From Stenotrophomonas sp. (GTDB lineage Bacteria; Pseudomonadota; Gammaproteobacteria; Xanthomonadales; Xanthomonadaceae): a stretch of DNA of 7,867 nt. Location of the stretch: NCBI GenBank assembly GCA_003484865.1, contig DMZT01000001.1, forward strand, positions 1 through 7,867, in the 5' to 3' direction. A model generated the notes under the pieces. The model did not search any database and had not been told where the DNA came from. It saw only the letters and a program-made list of their open reading frames with translations. The position numbers and the translations under genes were made by a program. Shown here in pieces: positions 4,831-7,867 of the stretch (its first letter is position 1; the number at the start of each line of letters is the position of its first letter).

Positions 4831-5002
4831 TCTGAGTGTCTCTTGGCGGCTCGGGGTGCAGCAGGCTGTGAACGAGCCGGATCACAGCGATGAGCGATAC
4901 CGGCACCGCGGACAGGTCCGGACGGTGGCAGCATCGAAGAGGACGGTGGCCTGGGAGGCCAGGAAGATCGTGCTGGTTGCGTCAAGCGCATTGCGCTTTG
5001 AA

Positions 5003-5027
5003 GCCGAAAGATGATAGCGCTTTCGGC
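5003..5027. repeat. 8-bp inverted repeat in the leader/promoter region of the Cys-cluster gene
   Basis: GCCGAAAG (5003-5010) and CTTTCGGC (5020-5027) are perfect complements with a 9-base loop. On the plus strand the second arm is followed by GTAACGTTTTGTT, terminator-like, but no plus-strand gene precedes it closely. On the minus strand the loop contains TATCAT (5016-5011), a plausible -10 for the Cys-cluster operon with no well-spaced -35. A second small palindrome (AGCGCA-T-TGCGCT) lies at 4985-4997. It could be an operator, a leader hairpin or a weak terminator. Confidence 0.4.
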
Positions 5028-5062
5028 GTAACGTTTTGTTAATAAGGGCGTTCACACCTCTT

Positions 5063-5085
5063 CAGGCCTTGTGGGACAAGGCCTG
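5063..5085 (-). terminator. Terminator-like hairpin after the Hsp70-like gene
   Basis: CAGGCCTTGT (5063-5072) and ACAAGGCCTG (5076-5085) form a perfect 10-bp stem with a 3-base loop. It lies 14 bases past the stop codon of the minus-strand gene at 5100-6455. The bases that follow on the minus strand (AAGAGGTGTG) contain no U-run, so Rho-independent termination would be imperfect. Position and stem quality still support a 3'-end role. Confidence 0.62.
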
Positions 5086-5099
5086 GCGTTGCCGGTGGA

Positions 5100-6455
5100 T
5101 CAGTTGGCGGCGGCCAGTGCCAGCCCGTGGACCACACCGAACGACGGATTTCCGCGGACCAGGGTCGAGCCCGGGAAGGCGTTGGCCACGGCCTGCTGCA
5201 GGTAGCCGGCGCGCGACATGCCACCGGTCAGGAACACCGCTGCCGGGTCGTGGCCGATGTCGCTGCGCACCTGCTCCAGCAGGGCGGTCAGCTCGCCCAG
5301 ATACCCGCCGGCGGCGGTTTCCAGCCGCGAGGCATCGATCTGCATCTGCAGGCCGCGTTCGATGAAATCCAGCGCGCTGTCGTGGCTGGCCACGCTGCTC
5401 AGGGCGATCTTGCAGCGCTCGACTTCACGGTACAGGCGCGCGGTATTGCCGGTGTCCTGCAGCGCGGTCAGGCGCGGCCCGAACGGCGCGTCCACATCGC
5501 GGTAGGTGTGCTGGCGGAAATCACGCTGGCGGGTCATGTCCTGCACCATCGCCGCTTCCACGTAGTGGTGCGCCGGCACGCGGGTGATGCCGCGGCCGAA
5601 CAGCGGCATGTAGCCGCCCAGGCTCAAGGCCAGATCGATATCGGTACCGCCCCGGGCGATACCCCAGGCACGGTGGATGGTCGGGGCCTGGCCGCCGCCT
5701 ACGCGCGCATGGGCAACGTCGGTGGTACCACCGCCGATATCCACCACCACCGCGTCGTGCTCCTGCGGGCTCTCGGCGTGGTAATGCATCGCGGCGGCCG
5801 CCGGCTCTTCGAGGAAATCGATGCTGTCGAAGCCGGCTGCGATCGCCGCGCCGTGCAGGATCTCCAGCGCCTGCGCGTTGCCGGCCTCGCCGATCGAGCT
5901 GCGGAACTGGACCGGGCGGCCCAGCGTGGCGGTGCGGATCGGCGTGTCCAGCTGGCGCGAGGCGGTCAGGCGGATGTGCTCGAGGATGTGCGTGGCGATG
6001 CCGGCAATCGTCTGGCGCGCACGCGGGTGCAGGTTGTAGCCGAGCATCGACTTGGGGCTCTGCACCAGGTTGCCTTCGTTCTCTTCGAAGTAGGCCTCCA
6101 GCGCGTCATCGCCATAGACCGCGTTCTGCAGCAGGGTGGTGGAGCTGAGCGGGGCGCGCATCTGCTCTTCCATCCATTGCCGGCGCACCACGCGCAGGGC
6201 CTCGCGGCGCAGCGCATCGGGGGTGCGTTCCTGGCCGGCGGCGCGGGCATCGCGCGCGGCCGCGTCGACCAGCCGGGCCAGGTCGTGCTCCAGCGCCGGG
6301 GTCAGTTCGAAGTCGTTCGGGTCGCGCATCACCTCGGGGAAATACACCGTGGTGCGGAACTGTTCAGCCTGGCCGAACTGGATCGGCACGACCTTGCCGT
6401 CGATCACCACGGCGGCGGCGGAGTTGCTGGTGCCAAAGTCGATGCCGAGTTTCAT
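5100..6455 (-). CDS. yegD: Hsp70-family ATPase lacking a substrate-binding domain (YegD-like)
   Basis: This 451-residue protein is almost the same length as E. coli YegD and consists only of an actin/Hsp70-type nucleotide-binding fold. It begins MKLGIDFGTSNSAAAVV, with phosphate-1 motif DFGTSN at 6-11. The family-specific TATLGRPVQF is at about 175-184 and EEPAAAAMHY at 216-225. Phosphate-2, VVDIGGGTTD, is at 237-246, with ARGGTDIDLAL after it, and the adenosine-binding FLTGGMSRAGYLQ is at about 408-420. No DnaK-like beta-sandwich or lid follows; it ends at LALAAAN. It is probably a cytoplasmic ATPase or chaperone-like protein of unknown client. The ATG at 6455 was preferred over a TTG at 6500 because it directly begins the ATPase fold; neither has a clear Shine-Dalgarno. 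It is divergent from yjdM across a 119-base gap and has a hairpin after its stop. Confidence 0.9.
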   Translation of the reverse strand: MKLGIDFGTSNSAAAVVIDGKVVPIQFGQAEQFRTTVYFPEVMRDPNDFELTPALEHDLARLVDAAARDARAAGQERTPDALRREALRVVRRQWMEEQMRAPLSSTTLLQNAVYGDDALEAYFEENEGNLVQSPKSMLGYNLHPRARQTIAGIATHILEHIRLTASRQLDTPIRTATLGRPVQFRSSIGEAGNAQALEILHGAAIAAGFDSIDFLEEPAAAAMHYHAESPQEHDAVVVDIGGGTTDVAHARVGGGQAPTIHRAWGIARGGTDIDLALSLGGYMPLFGRGITRVPAHHYVEAAMVQDMTRQRDFRQHTYRDVDAPFGPRLTALQDTGNTARLYREVERCKIALSSVASHDSALDFIERGLQMQIDASRLETAAGGYLGELTALLEQVRSDIGHDPAAVFLTGGMSRAGYLQQAVANAFPGSTLVRGNPSFGVVHGLALAAAN

Positions 6456-6534
6456 GCGGGGGGCCGGGCCGGTGGTCAGGGGACGCGCACTTTGCGGCAA
6501 CGGGACCGCCGACGCAAGGGCAGCCGGTAACGGG

Positions 6535-6563
6535 CGGTTACACTAGCGGCCGTTTCGTAACCG
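6535..6563 (+). promoter_or_regulatory. Inverted repeats upstream of yjdM with alternative pairings
   Basis: CGGTTAC (6535-6541) and GTAACCG (6557-6563) form a perfect 7-bp stem with a 15-base loop; the second arm abuts the weak ribosome-binding site GAAGAG (6563-6568). The same GTTAC (6537-6541) can also pair with an upstream GTAAC (6527-6531). TACACT (6539-6544), inside the repeat, could be a -10 for yjdM, though no -35 was found 16-18 bases upstream. It may be an operator or leader hairpin, or coincidence. Confidence 0.35.
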
Positions 6564-6574
6564 AAGAGCTGTCG

Positions 6575-6910
6575 ATGTCCGCCATTCCCGCCTGCCCGCA
6601 GTGCACCCTGGAAAACACCTATGCCGATGGCGCGCTGTTCATCTGCGCGGATTGCGGCCACGAGTGGGCGGCCGGTGACGGTGGCGGCGAGGCCCTGGTG
6701 GTACGCGACAGCAACGGCAACGTGCTGGCCGCCGGCGACACCGTGACGGTGATCAAGGACCTGAAAGTGAAGGGCTCCTCGATTCCCCTCAAGCAGGGCA
6801 CCGTGATCCGCAATATCCGCCTGGTCGAGGACGATGCCGAGCACATCGAAGGCAACTCGGAAAAGATCAAGGGCCTGGTCCTGAAGACCTGCTTCCTCAA
6901 GAAGGCCTGA
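6575..6910 (+). CDS. yjdM: PhnA/YjdM-family zinc-ribbon protein
   Basis: This 111-residue protein has exactly the length of E. coli YjdM (formerly PhnA). A zinc ribbon is formed by C7-x2-C10 and C24-x2-C27 (ACPQC and FICADCGHEW). A compact C-terminal PhnA domain follows, with VVRDSNGNVLAAGDTV, KDLKVKGSS, LKQGTVIRNIRLV and the conserved end KIKGLVLKTCFLKKA. The family was named for phosphonate use, but E. coli YjdM is not established as a phosphonate enzyme and its role remains unclear. It is probably cytoplasmic. GAAGAG at 6563-6568 is a weak ribosome-binding site 6 bases before the ATG. The gene is convergent with the TPR gene, with only 6 bases between the two stop codons. Confidence 0.95.
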   Translation: MSAIPACPQCTLENTYADGALFICADCGHEWAAGDGGGEALVVRDSNGNVLAAGDTVTVIKDLKVKGSSIPLKQGTVIRNIRLVEDDAEHIEGNSEKIKGLVLKTCFLKKA

Positions 6911-6920
6911 GCCGGCTCAG
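6907..6920. repeat. 14-base perfect palindrome spanning two convergent stop codons
   Basis: CTGAGCCGGCTCAG is self-complementary with no loop. It contains the TGA stop of yjdM on one strand and the TGA stop of the TPR gene on the other. It could only form a short hairpin with a strained loop, so a terminator role is doubtful. It may simply reflect the compact arrangement. Confidence 0.45.
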
Positions 6921-7867
6921 TTGGCGTTGGTGCCGCGCTGGCGCCAGCGCTGCAGGCTGTCCAGCTTGGCCTGGTAGCGGGATCTGAGGGCGTCGCCGTT
7001 TTCGCCGGCCAGATCCCGCGCGCGCTGCATTTCGATCGAGGCCCGGCGCGCATCGCCGGCCAGGAAGTAGCTCCGGGCCAGCGCGAAGTGGAAGGGATGG
7101 GCGGTCTCGTAGAGACGCACGGCCCGGCGGTAGAAACGCACCGCCGCGGCGTAGTCCCGGCGCTGCTCGGCCTGCGCGCCGAACATGTACTGGGCGAAGG
7201 GATCGTTGCGCTGTACGCGCGCCAGCCGGCTGGCCAGCAGGCCGGCCTGGTGGGTGTCGCCCATGCGCCGGTACAGCGCGCTGGCATTGCTCAGGCTGGC
7301 GCCATGCCGGGGTTGCAGGCGCAGGGCGGTTTCATAGTCCCTGCGGGCCTGGTCCAGCGCGCCGATGCGCGCATCCAGAACACCCAGGTTGTTCCAGGCG
7401 GCCACGAAGTCCGGCGCCATGCCCAGCGCGGCCCGGAAGTAGGCGCGGGCGCCCCCGGTATCGCCGGTGGCCATGTGGTCGGCCCCGCGGTTGTTGTAGA
7501 AGTGCGCCAGCGTGCGTTGCCGGGTGATGCGCTGCGGGCCGAGGGGGTCGTACAGCACGCTGTGGTCCAGATCGACCGTGCCGCTGCGCCCGTCCAGCAC
7601 GATGCCCGCATTGACGTGGCCCACGCTGTAGATCACCCCGGAGGCCTGGTACCAGCTCACCACCTGCGCCACTTCCTGGACATGCGCATCGATGCCGGCG
7701 AGGTTGGCCAGCGTGACGAACAGCAGGGTGAAGGACAGGCAGTTGGCGCGCCGCGTCTGCCACGTTTCAGTGATGGTGTGGGTCGCGTCGGGGTCGTAGG
7801 CCAGGTGCAGCCCGTGTTCGTCGAAGATCATCTCGACCAGCCGCTGCAGGCGGCGCTCGCGCGAGTA
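6917..7867 (-). CDS. Transglutaminase-like/TPR repeat protein (5' end outside the window)
   Basis: 316 residues are visible and the frame stays open through the right edge, so the true start lies beyond 7867. An internal ATG at 7831 is not the start, since in-frame sequence upstream (YSRERRLQRLVE) is protein-like. The first ~110 visible residues look like a transglutaminase/SirB1-like domain: TRRANCLSFTLLFVTLA with a candidate catalytic C43, then VGHVNAGI with H84 and VDLDHS with D99, a possible Cys-His-Asp triad. From about 120 on come several TPR units, with the characteristic W-N-N-L-G, A-x-x-x-Y-x-x-A-L-x-L-x-P and FALARSYFLAG patterns. Whether it is exported cannot be seen because the N-terminus is missing. 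Its neighbours give no functional hint. It probably acts as a protein-binding scaffold, perhaps with peptidase-like activity. Confidence 0.85.
   Translation of the reverse strand, partial: YSRERRLQRLVEMIFDEHGLHLAYDPDATHTITETWQTRRANCLSFTLLFVTLANLAGIDAHVQEVAQVVSWYQASGVIYSVGHVNAGIVLDGRSGTVDLDHSVLYDPLGPQRITRQRTLAHFYNNRGADHMATGDTGGARAYFRAALGMAPDFVAAWNNLGVLDARIGALDQARRDYETALRLQPRHGASLSNASALYRRMGDTHQAGLLASRLARVQRNDPFAQYMFGAQAEQRRDYAAAVRFYRRAVRLYETAHPFHFALARSYFLAGDARRASIEMQRARDLAGENGDALRSRYQAKLDSLQRWRQRGTNAN

Noticed and set aside
4718..5014. Short open frames on both strands across the 269-base gap upstream of the Cys-cluster gene
   Set aside because: None has a good ribosome-binding site or a protein-like composition; the gap is better read as promoter and hairpin sequence.
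5127..6530. A 467-codon open frame on the plus strand opposite the Hsp70-like gene
   Set aside because: It is the complement of a clearly recognisable YegD-like protein; its translation is rich in His/Arg/Gly/Ala with no domain pattern, as expected for antisense frames in GC-rich DNA.

Overview
This GC-rich window looks like ordinary chromosome from a gammaproteobacterium of the Xanthomonadaceae, most likely Stenotrophomonas or a close relative. That assignment rests on base composition, gene families and remembered protein similarity; no search was run. Several genes match conserved but poorly characterised E. coli families in both length and signature residues: ygjP (only its first codons), yaiL, ybiI, yegD and yjdM. 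No tRNA, rRNA, IS element, phage gene or CRISPR array was seen.

Layout. Positions 1-45 (-) are the start of a YgjP-type metalloprotease, divergent from yaiL/DUF2058 (118-669, +). A ybiI-like C4 zinc-finger gene follows (779-1045, +). Convergent to it lie a short MscS-type channel (1091-1672, -) and, upstream of that, a 63-residue exported or lipoprotein-like small protein (1753-1944, -). A 309-base intergenic region (1945-2253) separates these from a tight plus-strand operon: an ECF sigma factor (2254-2838), a single-pass anti-sigma candidate overlapping it by 4 bases (2835-3353), and an exported DUF4097 beta-repeat protein (3365-4246). A perfect GC hairpin (4255-4280) divides this operon from a minus-strand pair: a Cys-cluster protein (4483-4830) and a 59-residue basic protein (4292-4471). 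Next are a yegD-type Hsp70 ATPase (5100-6455, -), divergent yjdM/phnA (6575-6910, +), and a transglutaminase-like/TPR protein (6917 to the window edge, -) whose start lies outside the window.

The most interesting part is about 1091-4246. The intergenic region carries two copies of one bipartite element, TTAAACCTT-N13-GCATCCAA, facing opposite ways. One sits directly in front of the sigma gene and the other in front of the small-protein/MscS pair. Its geometry (AACC-N16-CATCCAA) is that of an ECF promoter. I infer that the sigma factor activates its own operon and also the divergent small-protein/channel unit. This would be an autoregulated envelope-stress module linking a Cys-free membrane anti-sigma factor, a periplasmic DUF4097 beta-solenoid, a small exported protein and a mechanosensitive channel. 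The sigma promoter lies so close to the first ATG that the sigma mRNA may be leaderless.
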